Shown one piece after another: positions 47,238-56,735 of a stretch of DNA of 64,000 nt (position 1 is its first letter; every line of letters begins with the position of its first letter). This DNA comes from Pectinatus frisingensis (GTDB taxonomy: Bacteria > Bacillota > Negativicutes > Selenomonadales > Selenomonadaceae). The notes under the pieces were generated by a model. That model was not told the origin of the DNA and searched no databases. It worked only from the letters and a program-made list of their open reading frames with translations. The position numbers and the translations under genes are program-made. The stretch lies in the NCBI RefSeq assembly GCF_015732285.1, contig NZ_WIQU01000053.1, forward strand, positions 9,520 through 73,519, read 5' to 3'.

Positions 47238-49019
47238 TTAATTATCAGCGTGCTGTAATGGGAATTTTATTGTAAATGTGGTTCCCTGTCTTGGTTCACT
47301 GGCAACAAATATTTTGCCGTCGAATAGTTCCACAAGAAACCGTACTAATGAAAGACCAATGCCTGAACCTCCGATATCCTGGCGTACACGAGATTTGTCA
47401 CTACGGTAAAACCGATCGAAAATAAATGGAAGTTCTGATTTATCAATGCCTATACCGGTATCTTTTATGGTAAATACGGCAGTGTTTTTTTCGATTTTAC
47501 AGGAAAGATAAATGTTTCCCGCAATTGGAGTATATTTTATTGCATTTTCCATCAAATTGATAAAGATCTGTGCAAATAGATCAGGATTAGCTTTTATCAA
47601 TATTGTTTTGTCAGGAAAATCTGTATTCAAATGTTGTTGTTTTTTTCCTAATAATGGAGTCATAGTTTTGCCGGCCTTAGCTAAAGCAGTCAGACTGTCG
47701 ATATTAGTTGTGACAATTTGTTTTCGATAGTCATGGCTGTTTAATTTTGCCAGTTGCAGCAGATTTTTTACCAGATATTGCATACGACAGCTTTCATCAT
47801 AAATAATTTTTAGAAAATGCTGCGTTGTTTCACTGCTGTTTGAATTTTCGTCAAGCAGAGTTTCACTGAATCCTTTTATTGAAGTGAGCGGTGTTGAAAG
47901 CTCATGAGCAGCATTGGCAACAAAACTATTCTGTCGGTCGGTTATTTCCTGCAGCAATGATATATCATGGAAAACACAAACAATATTTTGTCGGTCTTCT
48001 ATGGCAAATGGGGCAAAAAAAGCAATAAATGTTTTTTCAGTAATACCTAGCCTGATTCGGAAAGTGGTTTTCTTATTTTGGTTTTCACGGGCACAATTTT
48101 TAGCGGTATCACTGATGATGGTACTGCCGATACAATTGATGCTGTAAGTATTTATGATGTCTGATGTTATGGCAAAAGTTTTTTGAGCTTGTTTATTAGC
48201 CTGAATAATGAGACCTTTTTCATTTAATAAAATCACGGCATTATCCATATTGTCGAGAATCAGGGACAAAGTATGGGCTTTTGCTTGAGAATCATTAATT
48301 TTGCGAAGCAGTCGACTGGTAAGTTTATTTATTGTGACTGCGAGGAATTCTAATTCGTCACCGGTTGTGATATGCAGCCGGGTATTTAAATCACCATTGA
48401 TTATTTTTTGGGCGTCATTGGTCATTTGTTTTATTGGTTGAATAAAGCGGCGGGTTAAAAATACACCGATACTGATAGCAGCAATGGTGACAATTAAAAA
48501 TATGAATAAGATATTATTTTTCATGTCATTATAAGATTTTTCCAAAGGTGCAATACTCATAGCCGTCCGGCATACCCCAACTAATACACCCTTATTGTAG
48601 ACAGGAATAGCGACATAAAGAAGATTTTTCTGCAAAGTCTGGCTGAAACGTATGGAAGAACCGAGTCCGGTATTTAGTGCGTCTTGTATTTCAGTGCGGT
48701 CTTCATGATTGTCCATTGATTCGATATCATAAGAAGAATCATATATAACAGTGCCAATGCTGTTTATCAGGGTGATGCGCAGGCCTGTGTCATCACTGAC
48801 TGAATGCAGTAAAGCGACACCATCATCGTCAGGATCGGTAAAGTATTTTTGTGAAATGTCGGCAATAGTTTTGGCTTGATTTTCTAAAGAAGTAGTTCTG
48901 TCTGTGATATTTATTTGATAGAAATAATTGACAATATAGATACTGCAAATCAACAGAGGTAAAATTACTAATACCAGTGAATAAAGTGTAAGCCGCCGGC
49001 TGATACTTGATTTTAGCAT
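47238..49019 (-). CDS. phoR: Sensor histidine kinase (PhoR-like)
   Basis: 593 aa inner-membrane kinase. Order: N-terminal membrane segment (about 12-31), extracytoplasmic Cache-like sensor, second membrane segment (about 170-190), HAMP linker (FIQPIKQMTNDAQKIINGDLNTRL), PAS domain (SLILDNMDNAVILLNEKG), HisKA with phospho-acceptor His in AHELSTPLTSIKG, and HATPase with N box NLMENAIKY, DTGIGID and GGSGIGLSLV. PhoR identity follows from the PAS domain and the phosphate locus, although a repeat element and over 5 kb separate it from phoB. It is probably transcribed from its own promoter. Confidence 0.87.
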   Translation of the reverse strand: MLKSSISRRLTLYSLVLVILPLLICSIYIVNYFYQINITDRTTSLENQAKTIADISQKYFTDPDDDGVALLHSVSDDTGLRITLINSIGTVIYDSSYDIESMDNHEDRTEIQDALNTGLGSSIRFSQTLQKNLLYVAIPVYNKGVLVGVCRTAMSIAPLEKSYNDMKNNILFIFLIVTIAAISIGVFLTRRFIQPIKQMTNDAQKIINGDLNTRLHITTGDELEFLAVTINKLTSRLLRKINDSQAKAHTLSLILDNMDNAVILLNEKGLIIQANKQAQKTFAITSDIINTYSINCIGSTIISDTAKNCARENQNKKTTFRIRLGITEKTFIAFFAPFAIEDRQNIVCVFHDISLLQEITDRQNSFVANAAHELSTPLTSIKGFSETLLDENSNSSETTQHFLKIIYDESCRMQYLVKNLLQLAKLNSHDYRKQIVTTNIDSLTALAKAGKTMTPLLGKKQQHLNTDFPDKTILIKANPDLFAQIFINLMENAIKYTPIAGNIYLSCKIEKNTAVFTIKDTGIGIDKSELPFIFDRFYRSDKSRVRQDIGGSGIGLSLVRFLVELFDGKIFVASEPRQGTTFTIKFPLQHADN

Positions 49020-49052
49020 AATGAGAATCCTCTCTAAGAATATTTATTATAA

Positions 49053-49076
49053 TATAACGCAAATCTTGTCGTTATA
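49053..49076 (-). promoter_or_regulatory. Dyad upstream of the histidine kinase
   Basis: TATAACG (49053-49059) and CGTTATA (49070-49076) form a perfect 7-bp inverted repeat with a 10-bp spacer, about 35 bp before the kinase start, in an AT-rich probable promoter region. The binding protein is unknown; a PHO box is not obvious here. Confidence 0.45.
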
Positions 49077-49150
49077 AAAGTGATAGATTTTGTAAAGAGA
49101 GATTTGTATGGATAAATTGTAAATTTTTAAAAATACTTTTTGTCTCAATA

Positions 49151-49190
49151 AAGCAGCGATACGGACTGAAAAGCAGCGATATGGACTGAA
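49151..49190. repeat. Tandem 20-bp direct repeat
   Basis: AAGCAGCGATACGGACTGAA (49151-49170) is repeated at 49171-49190 with one change (C to T at position 12). It lies about 130 bp upstream of the kinase start. Possible paired binding site or simple duplication. Confidence 0.75.
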
Positions 49191-49232
49191 TGGTTGGAAC
49201 AATACAGATAGATAATATTTTCATAAAAAAAA

Positions 49233-49362
49233 AGCTGCCACATGCAGGTGTTTTCATTCATAAGCATACACTATCCCGTTGACTTTATCCCCTTTGGCAG
49301 GGGATAACCGTATAACGGCGGCAGCAGTATCTGATGAGGTTAATACCCTTCATGCGACAGCT
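49233..49362 (-). repeat. Dispersed palindromic element (130 bp) inside the pho gene row
   Basis: Ends AGCTGCCACATG and CATGCGACAGCT. On the minus strand it reads GTCGCATGAAGGGTATTAACCTCAT near the left end and TTATGAATGAAAACAC near the right end, then a T9 run: a terminator between phoU and the kinase gene. Confidence 0.8.
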
Positions 49363-49382
49363 CCTTGCACTGAAGATAACGG

Positions 49383-50042
49383 TTATTTGATTTTTTTTGT
49401 TTTGCGGATGCGTTCGGCCGTTTCGAGATAAATGACCCATTCAGCAATATTTGTAGCATGATCACCAATTCTTTCCAAATAACGTGAGATGAATACCAGT
49501 TCCGGTAGTGATTCAACACTGGTATAATTTGATATTTCAGTCAGAGTTTTGGCAAAAAGTGAATCAGCATTATCATCCTCATGACAAACCTGTTCGGCCA
49601 GACTAACATCACCATCTTTATAAGCTTGGATCGACATGTTGATCATCGTGACGGCACAATCAGATAATTCTTTTATGTAAGATTTATTGAAATTAAAAGG
49701 CTTTTTTAAATTACTGGTGATTCTGGCTATGTCAAAAGCATGATCACCAATACGTTCCAAGTCAGTGGATATTTTAAAGGAGGTGGCTATTATTCGTAAA
49801 TCGTGAGCTATAGGCTGCTGTTTAGCAATCAGCAGTATGCAGGAATCTTCAATATCAATAAGTAATTTGTCGATTATGTCATCGTTGTTCATTACCTGGG
49901 CAGCAAGATCCTTGTCAAAATTCAATAACGCCTTAATTGAATCCCGAGCCGCTGCTGAGGCTGTCGTTCCCATATCGACTATTTTTTTTTGTATTTTTAG
50001 TAAATCTTCGGTATAGGCTTTGCGTGTCATTTGTTGATCCAT
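49383..50042 (-). CDS. phoU: Phosphate-specific transport regulator PhoU
   Basis: 219 aa, two similar three-helix bundles. Each carries the metal-cluster motif: DLERIGDHAFDIA (about residue 94) and YLERIGDHATNIAE (about 190). PhoU links PstB activity to the PhoR kinase so that signalling is off when phosphate is plentiful (established role). It lies 16 bp after pstB and is followed by the repeat element, probably the operon end. Confidence 0.96.
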   Translation of the reverse strand: MDQQMTRKAYTEDLLKIQKKIVDMGTTASAAARDSIKALLNFDKDLAAQVMNNDDIIDKLLIDIEDSCILLIAKQQPIAHDLRIIATSFKISTDLERIGDHAFDIARITSNLKKPFNFNKSYIKELSDCAVTMINMSIQAYKDGDVSLAEQVCHEDDNADSLFAKTLTEISNYTSVESLPELVFISRYLERIGDHATNIAEWVIYLETAERIRKTKKIK

Positions 50043-50058
50043 AGTTTACATTCCCTTC

Positions 50059-50814
50059 TTAGCCGAAACGACCGGATATATAGTCTTCAGTTTGCTTGTC
50101 CGACGGATTGGTAAAGATTACATCGGTGACATCATGCTCGATTAATTTACCGTTGAGAAAAAATGCCGTATAGTCAGATACACGTGCTGCCTGCTGCATA
50201 TTGTGTGTGACCATTACAATAGTGTATTTCTTTTTTAATTCAGTAACTAGTTCTTCTATTTTCATTGTGGAAATAGGATCAAGTGCAGAGCAGGGTTCAT
50301 CCATCAAAATGACTTCCGGTTCGACTGCAAGAACGCGGGCTATGCAAAGTCGTTGCTGCTGGCCGCCGGACATTCCCATAGCAGAATCATTAAGCCGGTC
50401 CTTTACTTCATCCCAAAGAGCGGCATTATGCAGACTGCGCTCAACAATTTCATTTAATTTGGCCTTACTGTTCAGTCCGTGGATGCGTGGCCCGTAAGCA
50501 ATGTTTTCATAAATGGACATAGGAAAAGGATTAGGACGCTGGAATACCATCCCGACGCGCTTACGCAGATAAACAACGTCGTTATCAGGTGCATAGATGT
50601 CATTGCCATCCAGATATACGTCACCGTCAATATGGACACTGTCAATTAAATCATTCATGCGATTGAGAGTTTTTAAAAAAGTCGACTTACCGCAGCCTGA
50701 CGGACCGATAAGTGCAACGACCATATTAGACGGTACATCAAGTGAAATATTATATAAAGCCTGCTTACTGCCATAATATAGATTTAGATTTTTGGCCTGC
50801 ATTTTATACTGCAT
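50059..50814 (-). CDS. pstB: Phosphate ABC transporter ATP-binding protein PstB
   Basis: 251 aa nucleotide-binding subunit that powers phosphate import by PstCA. Walker [37 protein letters not shown], signature [16 protein letters not shown], Walker [14 protein letters not shown] are typical of PstB. The ATG at 50814 follows CAGGAGG; the longest frame (to 50871) is unsupported. Unusually, it is not with pstSCA but on the opposite strand, after ppk and before phoU. Confidence 0.96.
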   Translation of the reverse strand: MQYKMQAKNLNLYYGSKQALYNISLDVPSNMVVALIGPSGCGKSTFLKTLNRMNDLIDSVHIDGDVYLDGNDIYAPDNDVVYLRKRVGMVFQRPNPFPMSIYENIAYGPRIHGLNSKAKLNEIVERSLHNAALWDEVKDRLNDSAMGMSGGQQQRLCIARVLAVEPEVILMDEPCSALDPISTMKIEELVTELKKKYTIVMVTHNMQQAARVSDYTAFFLNGKLIEHDVTDVIFTNPSDKQTEDYISGRFG

Positions 50815-50884
50815 TGTAGTACCTCCTGGACATGTCTTCCTCGTAAATATAGCATATAATAACGATATCATTGTTAGCTGAATG

Positions 50885-52963
50885 TTAATTTTTTGTAAAA
50901 CTATCTGACTGCTGAAGTGTATTGTTTTGTTGCAGGAAAAAAGCCTGACTGTCGAATGGGGCGGTTTTACTGATAATTTTCTGATAATTGCCGTCGGTAT
51001 CCAATGATCGCCCCTTAACTGTGTCCTGCCACATTATCAATAAATTTTTATAAATGCTTTCTTTCAGTGACTTGTCATATATGGGGCAGGCTAATTCTAC
51101 CCGATGTTCAGTATTTCTGGTCATCCAATCGGCAGAAGAAATATAAATTTTAATGTCTGCATCGCTGCCGAAACAAAAAACGCGGGAATGTTCTAAGAAC
51201 CGCCCGACAATGCTCCTTACCTTGATATTTTCTGTTTTGCCGGCTATACCAGGCTTTAAACAGCAAATGCCGCGAATGATCATTTTTATTTCTACACCGG
51301 TTTGTGATGCCGCTGCCAGTGCATCGATGAGTTCACGGTCAGTCAGGGAATTTATCTTTAGCAGAATATGTGCGGACTTACCTTGTGCAGCCTGCAGCTG
51401 TTCATGCTTGATTAGAGCTAAAAGACCGCTTTTAAGACCGTTCGGGGCTGCTAGAAAGTGTTTGTAGCTGCCATATAAATTATCGGTGCCCATATTTTGA
51501 AAAAATTGTACAGCATCCAGACCGATACCTTCCGAAGCAGTGAAAAAAGCAAGATCTGTATACGCTTTAGCCGTTTGCTCATTATAATTGCCGGTGCCTA
51601 TTTGAGTGATGTATTCAATTTTATCGCTTTGACGACGCATTATAAGGCATATTTTCCCATGTACCTTAAAACCTTCCATGCCGTAAATTACTTTACAGCC
51701 GGCATCTTGCAGCAGTTCAGCCCAATTTATATTGTTAGCCTCATCAAAACGGGCCCGCAGTTCCATTAGTACGGTGACGTCTTTGCCGAGTTCAGCAGCG
51801 ATGCTTAACAGTCGGATTAATTTTGTTTTTTGACCGCCGATGCGGTAAATAGTAATTTTTATAGCAAAAACAGTTTCATCATAAACAGCTTCTTTTAATA
51901 ATTGTAAAAATAAATCAAAACTTTGATAAGGATAGTTTAAAAGTAAATCATGTTCACTTATATAATCAATCATGCGGCACTTTTCTGGAACGGCGCATTT
52001 TTCAGATGGATTGAATGCCGGATAAGTTGAACCTGATGACGCTGACAGTTTATGTTGCAGTAATGTCAAATAAGTAATATTTATCGGTGCCCGGCAATGA
52101 AAGATTTGTGCCTTTTTTATTTTTAAATGTTTTGCCAGAAAATCTACCATAAAGGGAGTAGTATTTCCGTTTAATTCTAATCGTACAGCGGCAAGCCTAG
52201 CCCGCCTTCTCAGGCTTTTACGAGCATGCTGGAGATAATCTTCTCCCAATTCAAAGTCCTCGTCATCGAGACTTATATCGGCGTTTCTTGTGACACTGAT
52301 GACTGCGGTGTTTTCTATGGTGTACATATCAAAAATTTTTTTGGCAAAATATTGAATGACATCTTCCATTAGAATATATTTTATTTTTTTGCCCGGCAGA
52401 TACAATAATTTTGGTAAGTTTTTTGGTACTGGAATAATTCCAAGTATGTAAGATTTTTTTTCTCTTAAAATGGCTGTGACATACAGTGCTTTGTTGATTA
52501 AATGGGGAAAAGGATGGCGAATGTTTATCACCAATGGGGAAAGTAATGGCATTACCTGCATACTGAAATATTTTTCAATAAAAATTTGTTCCAGTTTACC
52601 GAGTCTGGCAGCGGTTTTATGCTGTATACCGGCAGTCTTGCAAATTCGTTCCAGTTTGATAAACAAGGCATCGCGTTTTTTATATAATAAGCGTGTTGCT
52701 GAGAATATTTTGTCAAGTTGCTGTGCGGGAGTTAAGAAACTTTTATTGTCAAATTTAACTTTGTCTTCCAGAGATAAATCATACAGGCTGCCAACGCGTA
52801 TCATGTAAAATTCATCTAAATTGCTGTTGAATATTGATAAAAAATTCAGCCGTTCGCAAAGCGGTACTGTTTCATCAGAGGCTTCTTCCAATACCCGTTC
52901 ATTGAATTTTAACCATGATAGTTCACGATTTTGTGTATATGTCGGATAAAATTTTTTTACCAT
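50885..52963 (-). CDS. ppk: Polyphosphate kinase
   Basis: 692 aa PPK1: reversible transfer of the ATP gamma-phosphate to polyphosphate. N domain begins [16 protein letters not shown]; catalytic histidines are in [11 protein letters not shown] and [30 protein letters not shown] is the other conserved segment. Membrane-associated in other bacteria. Three bp separate it from ppx upstream, so the pair is coupled. With phoB and pstB in the same row, polyphosphate is evidently managed with phosphate uptake. Confidence 0.96.
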   Translation of the reverse strand: MVKKFYPTYTQNRELSWLKFNERVLEEASDETVPLCERLNFLSIFNSNLDEFYMIRVGSLYDLSLEDKVKFDNKSFLTPAQQLDKIFSATRLLYKKRDALFIKLERICKTAGIQHKTAARLGKLEQIFIEKYFSMQVMPLLSPLVINIRHPFPHLINKALYVTAILREKKSYILGIIPVPKNLPKLLYLPGKKIKYILMEDVIQYFAKKIFDMYTIENTAVISVTRNADISLDDEDFELGEDYLQHARKSLRRRARLAAVRLELNGNTTPFMVDFLAKHLKIKKAQIFHCRAPINITYLTLLQHKLSASSGSTYPAFNPSEKCAVPEKCRMIDYISEHDLLLNYPYQSFDLFLQLLKEAVYDETVFAIKITIYRIGGQKTKLIRLLSIAAELGKDVTVLMELRARFDEANNINWAELLQDAGCKVIYGMEGFKVHGKICLIMRRQSDKIEYITQIGTGNYNEQTAKAYTDLAFFTASEGIGLDAVQFFQNMGTDNLYGSYKHFLAAPNGLKSGLLALIKHEQLQAAQGKSAHILLKINSLTDRELIDALAAASQTGVEIKMIIRGICCLKPGIAGKTENIKVRSIVGRFLEHSRVFCFGSDADIKIYISSADWMTRNTEHRVELACPIYDKSLKESIYKNLLIMWQDTVKGRSLDTDGNYQKIISKTAPFDSQAFFLQQNNTLQQSDSFTKN

Positions 52964-52966
52964 ATA

Positions 52967-53902
52967 TCACACCTCGATGTCATCAAATTCTTTTAGAACT
53001 ATTTTTGACAGATAACCTTCCCGTACACCTGCCTGGCTTACAAATATATTTTGCGCTGTGAAATGTTCGACCAGAGCTTCCAATATAATTGTACCGGGCA
53101 GAATAGTACGTATTCGTTCAGGAACTATATCCAATAGAGTATCAAGTGAACTGCGGTCAATATGATTTTTGTTCTTCTTGCTTAAAAACGGTTTGATGAT
53201 GTTGTTGATATATTTAGCTTGCATCGTGTTATTTTGCGGACTGAGACTAAATATCTGGTTATATAGTTTTTTAGCTGCACGGATAGTCCCACCGACTCCA
53301 CAGATATTTTGGTATTCGGCAGCAAAGTTAATTTGTTTTTCTGCTTCCAGTAAAGATAAGATTTTGCTGCTGATTTTTTTCCGTTCGTCTTTATTGGGGA
53401 AAAAATGATTGGTATATTTATTATAAGCACTAAGCGACCCCAATGGCAGACTGACGGCCTGTTTTATTTTCATATTTTCATAAGCGACCAGTTCAGTGCT
53501 GGCACCGCCAATATCGATCATCAGACCGCTTTTTAGTGCTGCCGTGCCGGCTATACCGATAAAATCAAGAGTGGCTTCTGTTCTGCCGCTGATTACATCT
53601 ATTTTAAGACCGGTGCGGTATTCTATTTCCTGTACGGCTTGATTACTATTAGCTACATTTCGCAAAGCAGCGGTTGCAAATGCATATACATTGTTTATAT
53701 TTAGTTCATTGACAATCTTTTTAAAAGTCGTCAAAGCATGACAAGCCTTGTCAATACCGGCTCCACTCATCATATTGTCATGAACGTAAGAGGCCAGCGC
53801 AGCCATTTCTTTTTTATTTAGTAAGACGGTATACGAGTTGTTTTCTGCCTTGTAAATGACCAGGCGTATTGTGTTGGAGCCAATGTCTATTATTGCATAC
53901 AT
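52967..53902 (-). CDS. ppx: Exopolyphosphatase / guanosine pentaphosphatase (Ppx/GppA)
   Basis: 311 aa ASKHA-fold hydrolase that releases phosphate from polyphosphate ends. YAIIDIGSNTIRLVIYKA (phosphate-1), MIDIGGASTELVAYEN (phosphate-2) and GVGGTIRAAKKL are family motifs. It is the short form without the C-terminal HD domain of E. coli Ppx. The ATG at 53902 follows GAGGTG; a GTG at 53911 overlaps it. Directly upstream of ppk and downstream of phoB. Confidence 0.93.
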   Translation of the reverse strand: MYAIIDIGSNTIRLVIYKAENNSYTVLLNKKEMAALASYVHDNMMSGAGIDKACHALTTFKKIVNELNINNVYAFATAALRNVANSNQAVQEIEYRTGLKIDVISGRTEATLDFIGIAGTAALKSGLMIDIGGASTELVAYENMKIKQAVSLPLGSLSAYNKYTNHFFPNKDERKKISSKILSLLEAEKQINFAAEYQNICGVGGTIRAAKKLYNQIFSLSPQNNTMQAKYINNIIKPFLSKKNKNHIDRSSLDTLLDIVPERIRTILPGTIILEALVEHFTAQNIFVSQAGVREGYLSKIVLKEFDDIEV

Positions 53903-53973
53903 AAAAATCACCTCGTTAAAATTAGTGCAGTAAATAAACGATAACAGATGTTATATAAGGATATTCGGGAGTG

Positions 53974-54675
53974 TTATTTTTTATAATTTTGTCTGGTAAA
54001 TCGATAACCGACTCCACGTACGGTTTTTATGCCGTCGCATATATCAGGTGCTGATTGCAGTTTGGCACGCAGGTGACGGACATGGACATCAACAGTTCGC
54101 GTGTCACCGTAGTATTCATAACCCCATACTTTTTCTAACAGTTCATCACGCGAAAAAGCTTTTCCTTCATTGGTTATAAATAATTTTAATAGATCGTATT
54201 CCTTGGGTGTCAGCATCAGCTGTTCATCATCAAGATAAGCGGCATAGCCATTAAAATCAATTTTTAAATGCCCCAGGATCAATTCACCATCGGAAGATTG
54301 TTGATGAGTGTTACTGCGTCGCAGTACAGCTTTGATTCGGGCTATAAGCTCACGCATACTGAAAGGTTTGGTCGTGTAGTCATCAGCGCCCAGTTCAAGG
54401 CCAAGTACCTTGTCTATTTCTTCGTCTTTAGCTGTTATCATTATAATTGGGATTTTAGAGGTGTTTTTATTCTGTTTCAGGCGGCGGCACACTTCAAAAC
54501 CATCGATTTGCGGCAGCATGATATCCAGCAGAATAAGTGCAATGTCGTTTTGCTGGGCCAGCTCAATGGCACTAAATCCGTCTGCAGCGGTCAACACTGT
54601 ATAACCATTCTTTTTTAGATTAAAAGACAGTAATTCACGAATCGGAGCTTCGTCATCGACAACTAAAATTTTCAT
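53974..54675 (-). CDS. phoB: Phosphate regulon response regulator PhoB/PhoP
   Basis: 233 aa OmpR-family regulator. Receiver: acidic DDEAP, phospho-acceptor Asp in ALILLDIMLPQ (about residue 53), Thr/Lys in MITAKDE and TTKPFSMREL. The C-terminal winged helix has LTPKEYDLLKLFITNEGKAFSRDELLEKVWGYEYYGDTRTVDVHVRHLRAKL. It is the first gene of the leftward pho row, divergent from pstS across a PHO-box region. GGAGAG precedes the ATG. Confidence 0.95.
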   Translation of the reverse strand: MKILVVDDEAPIRELLSFNLKKNGYTVLTAADGFSAIELAQQNDIALILLDIMLPQIDGFEVCRRLKQNKNTSKIPIIMITAKDEEIDKVLGLELGADDYTTKPFSMRELIARIKAVLRRSNTHQQSSDGELILGHLKIDFNGYAAYLDDEQLMLTPKEYDLLKLFITNEGKAFSRDELLEKVWGYEYYGDTRTVDVHVRHLRAKLQSAPDICDGIKTVRGVGYRFTRQNYKK

Positions 54676-54772
54676 ATAAACTCTCCATACTAAATTAATT
54701 AAAATGAATTCAAAGTATAACTTTCGCTAAATTTCCTGAATATCCTATTGATAAATGCAAATATCGCGATAG

Positions 54773-54800
54773 TTAACATAATATTAACAAATGCATAACA
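54773..54800 (+). promoter_or_regulatory. PHO box of three direct repeats
   Basis: TTAACA (54773-54778), TTAACA (54784-54789) and ATAACA (54795-54800) repeat with exactly 11-bp period, the form of the Firmicutes PhoP binding site. It lies in the phoB-pstS divergent region, about 150 bp before pstS and 100 bp from phoB. Confidence 0.75.
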
Positions 54801-54948
54801 AGCAGTATTGAAATATACGTTAAAATGAATTTGAAACATAAAGGATATAGTTCTGCAAAATGAGTAACAGGGAATAAATCAGGTTAGATGCCGATAAGAA
54901 TTATCTGGTCGGTTTTAAATTTAATTAAATTTATTTGGAGGGTTTAGG

Positions 54949-55821
54949 ATGCTATTTAGCGGAAAGAAAAAATTATTAGCTTTATTGGGAACAATGGTAT
55001 TAGGAACAATGTTGCTTGCAGGCTGTGGGGCTGATAAAGCGGCGTCGGGCAGCGGAGATAAAGCAGCGTCGGCACTGGAAGGAAAAGTAACGGCTTCCGG
55101 GTCAACTGCCTTGCTGCCGATGCTTAAACCGGCACAGGAAGCATTTGAAAAGGCTCATGATAAGGTTACTGTAAATATTGCTGGCGGCGGTTCTTTCACT
55201 GGAATGAATCAGGTAGCCGAAGGTGCGGTTGATATCGGTGATTCAGATGTTGATTTACCGGATCAGTACAAGGATAAAGGCTTGGTTGATCATAAAGTCG
55301 CTGTGGCACCGTTTGTTTTGATAACCAACACTGAAAATAAAGTAGCTAATCTTACAATACAGCAGGCATCTGATATTTTTACCGGTAAGATAACCAATTG
55401 GAAAGATGTCGGCGGTGACGATCAACCAATCACAATTATCCACCGCGCTAAGTCATCCGGTTCCCGTGCAATTATTACGGCCACTATATTGAAAGGACAA
55501 GAATTTACTGATAATGCCTCTATTCAGGATTCTAACGGAGCTGTGTTAAAAGGTGTGGCAACTACGCCAGGAGCAATAGGATATGTAGATGCCGCTTATG
55601 CTGATAAAAGTGTAAAAACTTTCTCACTTGATGGTGTGGCATATTCAGCTCAGGCGGTTATTGATGGTAAATATCCTATCTTCGGTTATGAACATATGTA
55701 CACAAAAGGTGAACCTAAAGATGCTGTAAAAGCTTTTATTGATTATGTAATGGGCGATGAATTCCAAAATTCACAGGTAGAAAAATTAGGATTTATCCCG
55801 ATAAGCAAAATGAAAAAATAA
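54949..55821 (+). CDS. pstS: Phosphate ABC transporter substrate-binding lipoprotein PstS
   Basis: 290 aa. Lipoprotein signal with LLAGC lipobox (Cys at about residue 26), followed by a linker of small residues and the phosphate-binding domain: VTASGSTALLPML, GGGSFTGMNQVAEGAVDIGDSDV, HRAKSSGSRAI. It captures phosphate outside the inner membrane and hands it to PstCA. GGAGGG precedes the ATG. First gene of pstSCA, under the PHO box. Confidence 0.95.
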   Translation: MLFSGKKKLLALLGTMVLGTMLLAGCGADKAASGSGDKAASALEGKVTASGSTALLPMLKPAQEAFEKAHDKVTVNIAGGGSFTGMNQVAEGAVDIGDSDVDLPDQYKDKGLVDHKVAVAPFVLITNTENKVANLTIQQASDIFTGKITNWKDVGGDDQPITIIHRAKSSGSRAIITATILKGQEFTDNASIQDSNGAVLKGVATTPGAIGYVDAAYADKSVKTFSLDGVAYSAQAVIDGKYPIFGYEHMYTKGEPKDAVKAFIDYVMGDEFQNSQVEKLGFIPISKMKK

Positions 55822-55850
55822 TTATAGAAAATCATTGCAAAGGTAAAAAC

Positions 55851-56735
55851 ATGGAAAAAGATTTTAATCATCAACGAAAATTAATATATGACCGTTATGT
55901 GCGGTATTTGTTTATCGCCTGCGCAGCATTGATGACCATAATAATTTTTTCCATAATATTTTTTGTCGGAAAACAGGGGCTGATGACATTTCATGATGTC
56001 AGCCCTATTGAATTTTTTTTGACTGATAAATGGAATCCGTCAATCAATAAATATGGGGCATTGAGTTTTATATTGGGCTCTGTGGCAGTAACAATGCTGG
56101 CGATAGTTATTGGGACACCTTTGGGGCTTTTGGGCGCTGTATTTATGTCCAAGATAGCACCGCGTAAACTCAGAAATATTATGCGTCCGGCTGTTGATTT
56201 ATATGTGGCGATACCATCGGTGGTTTATGGTTATATTGGTCTTACTGTGCTTATACCATTAGTAAGAAATTTATTTGATGTCAATATGGGCTATGGTATT
56301 TTTGTGACAGCGGTAATATTGTCTGTGATGATTTTACCAACGATAATAAGCATTAGTGAAGATGCTTTGGATGGGGTGCCAAAACCTTTAGAAGAGGCAT
56401 CTTTAGCATTGGGGGCAACTTATTGGCAGACTTTATATAAAGTCGTTGTACCTGCAGCCGCACCGGGAATACTGACGGCAGTTGTGCTGGCAATGGCCAG
56501 GGCAGTGGGAGAGACAATGGCTGTGCAGATGGTAATTGGTAATACACCGCTTTTACCGAAAAGCTTATTTACACCGACAGCAACCTTAACCAGTGATATT
56601 GTCATTGAAATGGGCAATACTCCCTTTGGTTCACCATGGGGAAACGCATTGTTTTTGATGGCTCTGGTTTTGCTTGTGGTTTCATTGTTGATGATTTTGC
56701 TGATAAAGCGTATCAGTGCCAGGAGGTATGCCTGA
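55851..56735 (+). CDS. pstC: Phosphate ABC transporter permease PstC
   Basis: 294 aa inner-membrane permease with six predicted segments, YVAIPSVVYGYIGLTVLIPLVRN, and the ATPase-contact EAA loop PKPLEEASLALGATYWQTLYKVVVPAAAPGILTAV. The stop codon shares its last base with the pstA start. It forms the channel with PstA. The ribosome site (GCAAAGG) is modest, relying on pstS translation nearby (29 bp gap). Confidence 0.95.
   Translation: MEKDFNHQRKLIYDRYVRYLFIACAALMTIIIFSIIFFVGKQGLMTFHDVSPIEFFLTDKWNPSINKYGALSFILGSVAVTMLAIVIGTPLGLLGAVFMSKIAPRKLRNIMRPAVDLYVAIPSVVYGYIGLTVLIPLVRNLFDVNMGYGIFVTAVILSVMILPTIISISEDALDGVPKPLEEASLALGATYWQTLYKVVVPAAAPGILTAVVLAMARAVGETMAVQMVIGNTPLLPKSLFTPTATLTSDIVIEMGNTPFGSPWGNALFLMALVLLVVSLLMILLIKRISARRYA

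Noticed and set aside
49151-49190. Tandem repeat as a CRISPR start
   Set aside because: Two adjacent units without spacers and no cas genes in the window.
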